Shown here: positions 51,352-59,608 of the stretch, one piece after another
Position numbering within the stretch: position 1 is the first letter of the stretch
Layout of the letters: each line of letters begins with the position of its first letter
NCBI GenBank assembly: GCA_024637035.1
Contig: JAGXFW010000024.1
Location: forward strand, 62,001-126,000
DNA: 64,000 bases
From: Actinomycetes bacterium
GTDB lineage: Bacteria > Actinomycetota > Thermoleophilia > RBG-16-64-13
Direction of reading: 5' to 3'
Position numbers and translations under genes: made by a program
Notes under the pieces: generated by a model
What the model was told of the DNA's origin: nothing
The model's input: only the letters and a program-made list of their open reading frames with translations
The model's database searches: none

Positions 51352-52709
51352 CGTCCGCGACTCCCTCGGACGACCGCATCCCCACCAGCACCTGCGTGGG
51401 CTATGGGGTGGGCTCGGTGGGCACCGGTATGTTCGCCTCCGTGCCCGGTCTGCTCCTGTTGTTCTTCCTCACCGATACACTTGGTGTCGCCGCTGGAGTG
51501 GCCGGACTGGCGGTGTTCGTGCCGAAGTTCTGGGACATGGTCACCGACCCGGTGATGGGCACCATCTCCGACCGGACAACGTCGCGGTGGGGGCGGCGCC
51601 GGCCGTACCTTCTCGCCGGCGCGGTCACGTTGCCTGTCTTCTTCGCGCTGATGTTCGCCGTGCCCGAGTTCGAGTCGCCGCGGGCGAGCTTCCTCTACGT
51701 GACCGCGATGTTCGTGCTCGCCGCCACGGCCTTTACGATCTTCGTCGTGCCGTACGTGTCGATGCCCGCCGAGATGACCTCCTCGTACCACGAGCGCACC
51801 CGCATCATGTCCTACCGCATCGCCTTCATGTCCGTGGGTATCCTGGTGGCCGGAGCCGCTGCGCCGGCCATCGTGGAGTTGGCCGGGGGAGGCAGAGGCG
51901 GCTACGCCATCATGGGTGTGGTCCTCGGTCTGGTGTGCGGCGCTGCCATGCTCGCCACCTTCTTCTCGACGCGCCGGGCGGCCTTCACGACTAAGGCCGA
52001 GGTCCAGCCTCCCCTGCGCGAGCAACTCGCGGTCGCGCTTCGCAACAGACCTTTCCTCGTGTTGGTGAGTGCGATGCTCGTCCAGTTGTTCGGGGTCGCT
52101 ATCGTGCTCGCCACGGTGCCGTTCTACGCCACGTACATACTCAAAGGTACGGGCTTCACGGTGACCATCATGTTCGTATGCCTGATCCTGCCCGCGGTGG
52201 CGGCGATGCCTCTGTGGTTGCGGATTTCGCGGCGCATCGGCAAGTCGCGGGCCTACATGGCGTCGGTGGCCGTGTTCGGGGTGGCGACTCCCCTCCTACT
52301 TCTGGGTTCGCCGGAGCGGCTGCCGTTCGTCTATGCGGTGGTCGCCGTGATGGGCCTGGCCTACGGCGGCACCCAGTTGTTCCCCTTCAGCATGCTGCCC
52401 GACACGATCGAGGTGGATGCCGCGAACTCCGGCATGCGCCGCGAGGGCGTGTTCTCCGGCGTGTTGACGGCCGCGGAGAAGGTGGGCATGGCCGCGGGTG
52501 GTCTCCTCGCCGGCGTCGTGCTCCAGGGTTTCGGGTTCGTGGAATCGGTGGCGGGGCAGACTGTCGCGCAGCCCGACAGCGCTCTCACCGGCATCCTGAT
52601 CGCGTTCTGCGTGCTGCCGGCGGTGTTCTTCGCCCTGAGCCTGCCCGTCTTGGCGCGCTACGATCTGAGTGAGGAGCGCCTGAACGCGCTGACCCAGCCC
52701 GGTGTCTAG
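51348..52709 (+). CDS. GPH-family MFS transporter
   Basis: This 453-residue transporter of the glycoside–pentoside–hexuronide:cation symporter type has twelve helices. The signature FWDMVTDPVMGTISDRTTSRWGRRRPYLL includes the conserved Asp and basic loop, and VPYVSMPAEMTSSYHERTRIMSYR is the second GPH hallmark. GTG at 51348 overlaps the SDR stop and lies inside a GGGAGGAG sequence. The coupled SDR and the PLP enzyme downstream suggest that it imports the substrate they act on. A strong GC hairpin follows the gene. Confidence 0.9.
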   Translation: MTSATPSDDRIPTSTCVGYGVGSVGTGMFASVPGLLLLFFLTDTLGVAAGVAGLAVFVPKFWDMVTDPVMGTISDRTTSRWGRRRPYLLAGAVTLPVFFALMFAVPEFESPRASFLYVTAMFVLAATAFTIFVVPYVSMPAEMTSSYHERTRIMSYRIAFMSVGILVAGAAAPAIVELAGGGRGGYAIMGVVLGLVCGAAMLATFFSTRRAAFTTKAEVQPPLREQLAVALRNRPFLVLVSAMLVQLFGVAIVLATVPFYATYILKGTGFTVTIMFVCLILPAVAAMPLWLRISRRIGKSRAYMASVAVFGVATPLLLLGSPERLPFVYAVVAVMGLAYGGTQLFPFSMLPDTIEVDAANSGMRREGVFSGVLTAAEKVGMAAGGLLAGVVLQGFGFVESVAGQTVAQPDSALTGILIAFCVLPAVFFALSLPVLARYDLSEERLNALTQPGV

Positions 52710-52732
52710 CCGGCTGTTCGAGTGAGTGACGT

Positions 52733-52757
52733 GGGCGGCCGGCGCGGCCGGCCGCCC
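52733..52757 (+). terminator. GC-rich hairpin between transporter and PLP enzyme
   Basis: GGGCGGCC and GGCCGCCC arms with a GGCCGG-rich middle form a stable stem. No U-tract is present, so read-through into the PLP gene is possible. Confidence 0.5.
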
Positions 52758-52810
52758 GCAGCGACGAAAGGAGCATGACGGCAGTGAGGATACCGGAGCA
52801 AGGAGCGCCC

Positions 52811-54274
52811 ATGGAGGGCGTGTTGGCGTCACTCCAGGCTTTCCGTGTCGACGATCTGGCCACCCACGGTGGCCGCACCTGGGCCTACGTGTATGAGACG
52901 GGTCGACCGGACATAGAGGAGATCGCCGAGAAAGCCTACACGGCCTTCCTGGGGCTGAACGGTCTTGACTTCACGGTGTTCCCCAGCCTGCTGCGGGTGG
53001 AGACCGAGGTGGTGGCCATGGCCGCGGCACATCTCGGCGGCGACGAGAGCGTGGTGGGGAGCTTCACCAGCGGCGGCACGGAGAGCATCATCTTGGCGGT
53101 GAAGGCGGCTCGAGACCGGTTCCGGCGGCTGCGCTCCGCGGCGCCCGACGCAGCTAACGCGTCCGGTGTGCATCACACTTCGGGTTCACGCCGGCCGAAC
53201 ATCGTCGCGCCCGTCACCGCCCACGCCGCCTTCCACAAGGCCGCTCACTACCTCGACGTCGAGCTGGTCCTTGTCCCCGTGGACCCCATCACCTACAAGG
53301 CCGATCCCACGGCCATGGCCGCCGCCATCACAGCCGACACCATGATGCTGGTGGGATCGGCCGTGTCGTACGCCCACGGTGTCGCCGACCCGATCCGGGA
53401 ACTCGGCCGGCTGGCTTTGGATCGAGACCTCCTGTTGCATGTGGATGGATGCATCGGCGGGTTCTTGTTGCCCTACTTCCGCCGGCTGGGTGCCGAGACG
53501 ACCGACTTCGACTTCACTGTGCCTGGCGTGACCTCGATCTCGATGGATTTCCACAAGTACGGGTACGCGCCCAAGGGCGCGTCTGTGGTGCTCTATCGAG
53601 AGGCGGCGCTGCGGCGCGAACAGTTCTTCGTGTGCGCGGACTGGCCGGGCTACACGGTGGTCAACTCGACGGTGCAGAGCAGCAAATCGGGTGGGGCACT
53701 CGCCGCGACCTGGGCGCTCCTGCACTACCTCGGCGACGAGGGGTACCTCCAGCTGGCCGGCGAGGTGCTCGACGCCACGCGCCGCCTAGTATCCGGGCTC
53801 CGCGACATCCCCGAGATCCAGGTCATGGGCAAGCCGGAGTGCAGCCTTGTCGCCTTCACCTCGGAAAGCTTGAACGTGTTCCACCTCATCGACGAGATGC
53901 GGGAACTGGGGTGGTATGTGCAACCTCAGCTCGGCAACCGAGGCTCGAAGGAGAACGTGCACCTCTCGGTGGACCCGGCCAGCCGCGGGGCGGTCGACGG
54001 ACTTCTGGAGGCGTTGCGGGAGTGCGTCGAGAGAGTGCGGGGGATGGGCCCCGCACTGCCCGTCGAAGTGCATCGAGTCATCGCTTCATTCGATCCCACG
54101 ACAGCCGGGCCCGAGTCCGTGGGTGCTTTGTTCGAGGCGATCGGGGTGCGAGACGGACGCCTGCCTGCTCGCATGGCTCCGGTGAACGAGGCGATGAACA
54201 TGCTTCCCCCCGCCGTGACCGAGGAGATCCTGAAGGACTTCGTGAACGATCTGTTCGTCCACAGGAGTGCCTAG
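52811..54274 (+). CDS. PLP-dependent decarboxylase/lyase, sphingosine-1-phosphate-lyase-like
   Basis: This 487-residue fold-type I PLP enzyme of the group II decarboxylase superfamily most resembles sphingosine-1-phosphate lyases in layout. GSFTSGGTESIILAVKAARD is the phosphate-binding region, APVTAHAAFHKAAHYL contains the ring-stacking His, LHVDGCIGGFLLP has the Asp that binds the pyridine nitrogen, and SMDFHKYGYAPKGASVVLYR holds the Schiff-base Lys. An Ala/Ser-rich insert follows the first helix (SAAPDAANASG). ATG at 52811 has AAGGAG at optimal spacing; ATG at 52775 is only one base after its site. The substrate (amino acid or phosphorylated long-chain base) is not determined. Confidence 0.85.
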   Translation: MEGVLASLQAFRVDDLATHGGRTWAYVYETGRPDIEEIAEKAYTAFLGLNGLDFTVFPSLLRVETEVVAMAAAHLGGDESVVGSFTSGGTESIILAVKAARDRFRRLRSAAPDAANASGVHHTSGSRRPNIVAPVTAHAAFHKAAHYLDVELVLVPVDPITYKADPTAMAAAITADTMMLVGSAVSYAHGVADPIRELGRLALDRDLLLHVDGCIGGFLLPYFRRLGAETTDFDFTVPGVTSISMDFHKYGYAPKGASVVLYREAALRREQFFVCADWPGYTVVNSTVQSSKSGGALAATWALLHYLGDEGYLQLAGEVLDATRRLVSGLRDIPEIQVMGKPECSLVAFTSESLNVFHLIDEMRELGWYVQPQLGNRGSKENVHLSVDPASRGAVDGLLEALRECVERVRGMGPALPVEVHRVIASFDPTTAGPESVGALFEAIGVRDGRLPARMAPVNEAMNMLPPAVTEEILKDFVNDLFVHRSA

Positions 54275-54907
54275 CTACGGGCGGAACTCCACTGCCACTT
54301 CGAGGTCCACCTGCTCGCGCAGGCGCGCGGTGATCTGCTCCGTGACTGATCTGCCGGCTTCCTCGAGCAGGCCCTCGGCGGCTGCTCGATCTCTCGCCAG
54401 GGCGCCCATCGCGTTCACGGCGGTCTCGGTGTCGTCGGCACCCAGACGGTTCCACAGCCCGTTGTCCCACTCCACGATGGTCATGTTCTCTTGCTCTACC
54501 GACAGCAACTCAGGGGCAGGGAACGTCACAACGACACGCTTGCCGGCCTTGTCCACCTCGACGTCCACGCCCTTCCTCAGATCGAACCCGGCCTTGACCG
54601 AATAGGTGCCGCGGGCGCGAAGGCGCTTGGTGGAGAAGAGCCAGCGGTTCTCGTAGCCGCGCTCCACGCTGAGGGTCCGTTGCACGACGGCGAGTTCGGC
54701 GACGTCGGTGGATTGCTCCAGGATCACCTCGTTCTCGATGCTGATGCGAGGTTCGAACTCGAACGTCTGGCGGAATGCCTCCGAGATGCCGGCGGCCGTG
54801 CGGGCCGGCCACGTCTCGACCCGCCAGAACACGAAGGCGGCGAGGCCGGCCAGCACCAGCACGATGCCTACCAGCGCGAGAGGCCATGCTTTGTGCTCCG
54901 ATGCCAT
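54275..54907 (-). CDS. DUF4230 membrane-anchored protein
   Basis: This predicted 210-residue protein has an N-terminal transmembrane helix (LALVGIVLVLAGLAAFVFW) and an extracytoplasmic DUF4230 domain (about 55–210). Typical segments are LAVVQRTLSVERGYENRWLF, ARGTYSVKAGFDLRKGVDVEV and ITARLREQVDLEVAVEF. The family has no known biochemical role. I chose ATG at 54907 with GGAG eight bases upstream; ATG at 54952 would add 15 residues. The stop codon abuts that of the convergent PLP enzyme with no base between. Confidence 0.8.
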   Translation of the reverse strand: MASEHKAWPLALVGIVLVLAGLAAFVFWRVETWPARTAAGISEAFRQTFEFEPRISIENEVILEQSTDVAELAVVQRTLSVERGYENRWLFSTKRLRARGTYSVKAGFDLRKGVDVEVDKAGKRVVVTFPAPELLSVEQENMTIVEWDNGLWNRLGADDTETAVNAMGALARDRAAAEGLLEEAGRSVTEQITARLREQVDLEVAVEFRP

Positions 54908-55074
54908 CTTGTCTGCTCCAGGGTCGGGAGTGTCACTCAAGTAGTATCGCACGTGGCCGGTAGACTCAAGCGCGTGGTAGCCAGACTCAACCCAGGCGTT
55001 GGAACCCTTGGGTGCTGATGGTACCGCCGCCTGACCCGTCGCGGGGCCTCGGGCCGACGAGCACTCTCGAGCGC

Positions 55075-56619
55075 TCAGGCGGAGGTGTCGGTCGCGCGGA
55101 AGCGGGCCGGCGATCGGCCCGTGTAGGGCTGCGAGCCCTCATCTTCGTCGAGCGAAGCGATGATCCGTTGCGCGACCGGGTCGGTCTCCACAAGACCGAC
55201 GAATGCCTTCACCACAGACGGATCGAACTGGGTGCCGGCGCAGCGCTGAAGCTCCAAGACCGCTTCGGAGTGGCTCCGGCCAGAGCGGTAGGGCCGGTCG
55301 GACCGTATCGCGTGGTAGGCGTCGGTGGCGGCGATGATACGTGCGCCCAGGGGTATCGCTTCGCCTTGGAGGTGCCAAGGGTAGCCGCTGCCGTCGAAGC
55401 GCTCCTGGTGATGGAGCACGAGAGGCACCACCTCGCGCAGTTCGGGAGCTTGTTCCAGGATGGTCTTGCCGAGCGCGGGGTGGGCGCGGATGCTCGCCCA
55501 GTCCTCACTCGAGAGCGCCGATTGCTTGCTGAGGACGGTATCAGGCACTCCGATCTTCCCCACGTCATGCAACAGAGCACCCACCTGTACTCGCTCGACC
55601 TCCACCTCCGGCAGCCCTACGCGGCGGGCAGTCGCCGCGGCCAACTCGGAGACGAACTGTGAATGGCTATGGGTGTATCGGTCGCGCACATCCACGGCCG
55701 CGGCAAGGCTCCGCACGACGGCGGCACGGCTCGAACCGGAGAGGTGGAACACGTTGTTCATGTTGGCGGTGGGCTCCGGCAGTCCTTGGGCCAGTTGGAT
55801 CTGATTCCCCCCAAGGGACTTCGCGAACCCGACGGCGAGCTTGGCTTCGCCGACGAGCAGAGCCGGCGTGTCACCGTCGGTGGGATAGTAGGCCACGCCA
55901 ACTGTCGCGGTCACCCGCGCTCCGGTGCCTTCCGGCGCCAAGAAGCTGACCGACGCCACCATCTGTCTCAGCCGCTCGGCAGCGTCGATACCGCCCTTGT
56001 GCAGGGTGTGGGGCAGGATGACGGCGAATTGGTCGCCGCCGAAGCGGGCGCAGAGGTCTATATCGCGAACGGACGAAGTCAGGCGGCCCGCCACTTCCCG
56101 AAGCACCCGGTCGCCGGTGCTGTGGTGGTGCCGGTTGTTTATGCCATGGAATTGATCGAGATCGAGCAGGAGCAGCGCGAACGAATCCCCGAAGCGGAAG
56201 GCCCGGTCGCACTCGTGGCTGAGACGGTCTTGGAAAGCCCGGTGGCTGGCGACGCGGGTGAGGGGATCGAGTCCGTCTTCCGCGGAGTGGTCCACGCGGA
56301 GCATATGCGCTGTGCGCGTGTAGGCCGCGTAGGTGGCGACCCCGGTCGCGACCCCGAGGGCGAGCAGGGTCTCGTGGCTGGGAGACCAAGGGACAGAGGG
56401 CGCGACACGCTGGAAGAGAGCCGCGCCGGAAGCGAGTACCAGGAGGAGCGCGGGGAACGCCGCGGCGCCCGCGGCTACAAGAGGGGTCGATCGGATCCTG
56501 CTGTTTCCGCGGAGAGGGTCCCCGGCAGGGCCGTTCCGTCTATGAGTCGCCCAGTCTCCGGCGATAGCCAAGCCGAAAGCGAGCAGGCCGATCTCGGCCG
56601 CCATCCCCATCCATCCCAC
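55075..56619 (-). CDS. Membrane GGDEF (degenerate)–HD-GYP cyclic-di-GMP protein
   Basis: This 514-residue signalling protein has about three N-terminal membrane helices (about 7–22, 48–70 and 84–102). A GGDEF domain follows (about 110–270) whose active-site loop reads GGDQF at 194–198, so diguanylate cyclase activity is doubtful. The HD-GYP phosphodiesterase domain (about 295–480) is intact: LLHDVGKIGVPDTVLSK, HPALGKTILE and LHHQERFDGSGYP provide the metal ligands and GYP signature. The likely net function is c-di-GMP degradation with a GTP-binding or regulatory GGDEF. GTG at 56619 is the first possible start after an in-frame stop and has GGAGG upstream. Confidence 0.9.
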   Translation of the reverse strand: MGWMGMAAEIGLLAFGLAIAGDWATHRRNGPAGDPLRGNSRIRSTPLVAAGAAAFPALLLVLASGAALFQRVAPSVPWSPSHETLLALGVATGVATYAAYTRTAHMLRVDHSAEDGLDPLTRVASHRAFQDRLSHECDRAFRFGDSFALLLLDLDQFHGINNRHHHSTGDRVLREVAGRLTSSVRDIDLCARFGGDQFAVILPHTLHKGGIDAAERLRQMVASVSFLAPEGTGARVTATVGVAYYPTDGDTPALLVGEAKLAVGFAKSLGGNQIQLAQGLPEPTANMNNVFHLSGSSRAAVVRSLAAAVDVRDRYTHSHSQFVSELAAATARRVGLPEVEVERVQVGALLHDVGKIGVPDTVLSKQSALSSEDWASIRAHPALGKTILEQAPELREVVPLVLHHQERFDGSGYPWHLQGEAIPLGARIIAATDAYHAIRSDRPYRSGRSHSEAVLELQRCAGTQFDPSVVKAFVGLVETDPVAQRIIASLDEDEGSQPYTGRSPARFRATDTSA

Positions 56620-56930
56620 GTTGCGAAAGCCTCCGCCTCGCCTGATTCTCCCGACCGCTCAGTTCGACGGCTACCAGGGTGACTCCTGCCGCGAGGGGTA
56701 GGTTCTTGCGCGCCTGGTAGAAGGTATCCGGTCACGGCCTGCGCACGTGCGCGCCCGGTGCAATTGGGGCGTTTTCCCTATGGCGGTCGGGAATACCTAC
56801 ACGCATACTGTTACCGCACACTGAGCGCCTGGCGGGCCCCGATCGAGAGAGCGGGGGAACCGCATGTGAGTCGCCCGTGTGAAGCAGAGGCACCTCCCGT
56901 GCAGGCCCTGGGACAGGGGCCGAACGGAAA

Positions 56931-56956
56931 GGCCGCCCTACCCGGGCGGCCTTTTC
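56931..56956 (+). terminator. Intrinsic terminator ending the structured region
   Basis: GGCCGCCC (56931–56938), a TACCC loop and GGGCGGCC (56944–56951) are followed by TTTTC. The preceding A-run lets it also work on the minus strand. Confidence 0.85.
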
Positions 56957-56991
56957 TATTGCCCGTTCTTCGACTGCCGCCCTCGTGAAAC

Positions 56992-57022
56992 GAAGAGGCC
57001 GCCTTTGTCAGGCGGCCTCTTC
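56992..57022 (-). terminator. Intrinsic terminator of the ferredoxin gene
   Basis: A perfect 12-bp stem (GAAGAGGCCGCC with GGCGGCCTCTTC) encloses a 7-nt loop, 33 bp after the ferredoxin stop on the minus strand, followed by GTTTC. Confidence 0.75.
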
Positions 57023-57054
57023 AAGTACTGTTCTTCGAACGATGTCGCCGGCGA

Positions 57055-57243
57055 TCAGTCGAGGGCGATGGCGCCTTCCGGGCACTCGTCCGCGGCTTCG
57101 TCGCAGCAACCGGCGTCGTCGCAGCCAGCGGCGTCAAGGACGTGGCTGATTCCGTCATCGCCGATTTCGAAGATATCGGGGCAGATATCCTCGCAGATGC
57201 CGCACCCTGTGCAGAGATCGGCGTCGACTTTGGGGGTTGCCAT
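57055..57243 (-). CDS. Small [4Fe-4S] ferredoxin
   Basis: This 62-residue acidic ferredoxin is an electron carrier typical of anaerobes. DADLCTGCGICEDICPDIFEIGDDG contains CxxCxxCxxxCP. The C-terminal part ends DEAADECPEGAIALD, the usual partner half of a single-cluster ferredoxin. An unusual Cys-rich insert, DAAGCDDAGCCDEA, adds three Cys between them. The ATG at 57243 has AGGAGG nine bases upstream. The gene is monocistronic with its own strong terminator. A plausible role is supplying electrons to the RamA-like activator or other redox enzymes, but there is no direct link in sequence. Confidence 0.9.
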   Translation of the reverse strand: MATPKVDADLCTGCGICEDICPDIFEIGDDGISHVLDAAGCDDAGCCDEAADECPEGAIALD

Positions 57244-57404
57244 GCTATGTGTCCTCCTCTTGTGCGTGTGACCGAGCCAACTCTGTATGCGGCTCGGCGT
57301 CTGTGCAAGGACGGAGTATAGCGCGGAGGCGGGGGATGGCGCGAGACATTTTTTCCCGACCCCCCTTGGTGGACGCGGGGCACCCGCGTCGATATCCTCC
57401 CGAT

Positions 57405-58901
57405 ATGGTCGCAGATGGATCCTTCCCGCGTGAATATGAGTCACCCGAACCGGTGTGTCGAGCTGATCTTGTCGGCGTCGTGAGGGGGGCGTGCAGGAGC
57501 GAACGCATGTTCCGCCCCGGAGCCGGGGCGGTGGTGATGGTCTCCGGCGGTCAGGACTCGATCGCACTCCTTCATCTTCTGGCTACAGGGGCGCTCGGGG
57601 ATGAGGGTCCCGCCTTGCTGACGGCTGTGCACGTGAACCACCATCTGAGAGGCGAAGAGAGCGACGCTGATCAGCGGCTCGTCGAGGAGCACTGTGCGGC
57701 GCTGGCGGTCGACCTGCGCATCGATCATGCGCCGGTGGACAAGAGTCGTGGCAACGTGCAGGCGGAGGCTCGCGAACTGCGTCGGAGTGCCGCGCTCGAC
57801 GCCGCCGCCCGATCGGGCGCCTCGACGATCGCGCTCGGGCACACGCTCGACGATCAGGTCGAGACCATGCTGTATCGGCTTGGGCGCTACGGCGGTCTCG
57901 ATTCGTTCGCTGCCATGAGGCCCGTGGAGGCGCCGTGGGTGCGGCCTCTTCTGAGGCTGCGCCGCGCCGAGACCGAGCGCTACTGCGAGCTCAACGGTCT
58001 ACGGTTCGCGCGCGATCGCGGCAACGACTACCCCGGCTACATCCGCACAGGCATCCGGGCACTGGTGGTGCCCGCGTGGGAAGCGGCCCTGCCCGGCGCC
58101 GTGAAGGCCGCTGGGCGCGCTGCGGAGGTGGCGGCCGAAGCGCACGAGCTCGTCGCGGAGGCAGTGGCCGCGGCCATGGCTGATTCGGAGCTGACAGGCG
58201 AGGGGCCTATCGGATCTCCGTCGCACCGTGTCTTCTCGGTGTCACGACTCAGAGGCCTGAGTGGTCCTCTGCGCCGCGCGCTGCTGCGCAGTGTCCTCGA
58301 GTCGTCGCGCGGCCTGGGGGCTTCACGGAGGGTGGTGGGAGCGGTGGAGGGGCTGCTCGGGGGTACCGAAGCGGCCGAGGTGCACATCGGAAGGGGGTGG
58401 ACCGCTCGGGCGGAAGGCGGCCGTCTCTCGTTCCAGGAGGCGGGGGCGGGCGGAGTCCCCACCGCGCAGTCGGCGTCGACGCAGTCCGAGTCCGATCGCG
58501 CCGACCGGCAGGTCGAGCTACCCTGTCCCGGTGAAGTCCGCTGGCGAGGGCTCGTGGTCGGAGCCGACACCGCCGCCCACTTCGCGGCGCACGACCCGCG
58601 GGTAGAGGCGTACTTGGATGCCGGCGTGTTGCGGGGTCCGCTCTGGGTGCGAGGGGTCCTGCCCGGCGACATGATCCGGCCGCTCGGCGCCTCGGGAAGG
58701 CGGCGCGTACAGGATGTGCTGGTCGACGCCAAGGTCGCTGGCTCGTCGCGGTCGCAGGTCCCGGTGGTGGGATGTGAGGACTGCCTCCTGTGGGTAGCGG
58801 GGTTCATCGTGTCGGAGGAGGGTAGAATAGACGCCGGGACCAAGGCTGTGGTGCGTCTTTCGGTAGCCAGAGCTCGATGTGGAACGGTCTCTGAACCATG
58901 A
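57405..58901 (+). CDS. tilS: tRNA(Ile)-lysidine synthase
   Basis: This 498-residue TilS converts the wobble C of the AUA-reading tRNA-Ile to lysidine with ATP. The PP-loop is VMVSGGQDSIALLHLL (SGGxDS). VHVNHHLRGEESDADQRLVEE and ALGHTLDDQVETMLYRL are the other N-domain hallmarks, and GNDYPGYIRTGIR corresponds to the conserved DxxNxxxxYxRNxIR region. The C-terminal domain ends VRGVLPGDMIRPLGASGRRRVQDVLVDAKV, the family tRNA-binding module. A Ser/Gln-rich insert (GGVPTAQSASTQSESDR) separates the parts. ATG at 57405. tilS-hpt-ftsH order is conserved. Confidence 0.94.
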   Translation: MVADGSFPREYESPEPVCRADLVGVVRGACRSERMFRPGAGAVVMVSGGQDSIALLHLLATGALGDEGPALLTAVHVNHHLRGEESDADQRLVEEHCAALAVDLRIDHAPVDKSRGNVQAEARELRRSAALDAAARSGASTIALGHTLDDQVETMLYRLGRYGGLDSFAAMRPVEAPWVRPLLRLRRAETERYCELNGLRFARDRGNDYPGYIRTGIRALVVPAWEAALPGAVKAAGRAAEVAAEAHELVAEAVAAAMADSELTGEGPIGSPSHRVFSVSRLRGLSGPLRRALLRSVLESSRGLGASRRVVGAVEGLLGGTEAAEVHIGRGWTARAEGGRLSFQEAGAGGVPTAQSASTQSESDRADRQVELPCPGEVRWRGLVVGADTAAHFAAHDPRVEAYLDAGVLRGPLWVRGVLPGDMIRPLGASGRRRVQDVLVDAKVAGSSRSQVPVVGCEDCLLWVAGFIVSEEGRIDAGTKAVVRLSVARARCGTVSEP

Positions 58902-58956
58902 GTCGAGCCGACTCGGCGGGGGTCGGCGTGGCGAGGCGGCAGACAGGAGGTCTGGT

Positions 58957-59526
58957 GTGGCGGGAGACGACGGAGAGACTGGCGTGAAGGACCCCATCAA
59001 AGTGCTCATCGGTGCCGAGAAGCTGCAGGCACGCATCGACGAGTTGGCGGCGCAGATCTCTATCGACTATGCGGGCCGGTGTCCCGTTCTCATATGCGTG
59101 CTGAAGGGCGCGGTCTTCTTCATGGCGGACATCGCGCGCAGGCTCGACTTCGACATGGAGATGGATTTCATGGCGGTGTCGAGCTACGGGTCTTCCACCG
59201 ATAGCTCGGGTGTCGTACGTATCTTGAAGGACCTCGACATGAACATCGAGGGCCGTCATGTCTTGATCGTTGAAGACATCATCGACTCCGGCTTGACCCT
59301 CAAGTATCTGACCAAGAACCTCAACTCACGCAGGCCCGCCAGCCTGGAGATCGTGACGTTGCTCGACAAGCCTGGTCGCCGCAAGGCGGTCCTTCCCTGC
59401 AGGTACGTGGGGTTCGAGGTGGGCAACGAGTTCGTCGTGGGTTACGGCCTCGACCACGCCGAGAAGTATAGGAACCTCCCGTACATCGGGATCGTGGATG
59501 GGCTTGCTGACGAAGAGGGGCACTAG
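58957..59526 (+). CDS. hpt: Hypoxanthine phosphoribosyltransferase
   Basis: This 189-residue purine salvage enzyme converts hypoxanthine or guanine with PRPP to the nucleotide. CVLKGAVFFMADIARRLDFDMEMDF, SSYGSSTDSSG, VLIVEDIIDSGLTLKYL (PRPP loop) and YVGFEVGNEFVVGYGLDHAEKYRNLPYIG are standard Hpt motifs. I chose GTG at 58957 because a perfect AGGAGGT lies five bases upstream. A GTG at 58984 with GGAGA would give the more usual length. The gene is between tilS and ftsH as in many Gram-positive bacteria. Confidence 0.96.
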   Translation: MAGDDGETGVKDPIKVLIGAEKLQARIDELAAQISIDYAGRCPVLICVLKGAVFFMADIARRLDFDMEMDFMAVSSYGSSTDSSGVVRILKDLDMNIEGRHVLIVEDIIDSGLTLKYLTKNLNSRRPASLEIVTLLDKPGRRKAVLPCRYVGFEVGNEFVVGYGLDHAEKYRNLPYIGIVDGLADEEGH

Positions 59527-59608
59527 CGGATCCGGCGTGACCCCGCGCTTCATGCAGGTACCCCTATGGTAAGATTCTGGCCCCTGAACAACGAAGGTGG
59601 GAGTCCGC

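Larger units (their letters stand above)
56620..57054. other. Structured intergenic region with possible ncRNA
   Basis: There is no gene in this 435-bp gap. On the plus strand, positions about 56840–56922 contain nested stems: GGCCCC with GGGGCC, GCGG–GGGAA–CCGC, GCAC–CTCCC–GTGC, and GGCCCTG–GGA–CAGGGGCC. An intrinsic terminator follows. The run GCGGGGGAACC followed by GTGAAGC recalls part of the ydaO/c-di-AMP riboswitch core, but the conserved 3' CAGCUAACCUCG block is missing, so I leave it unassigned. Confidence 0.45.
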
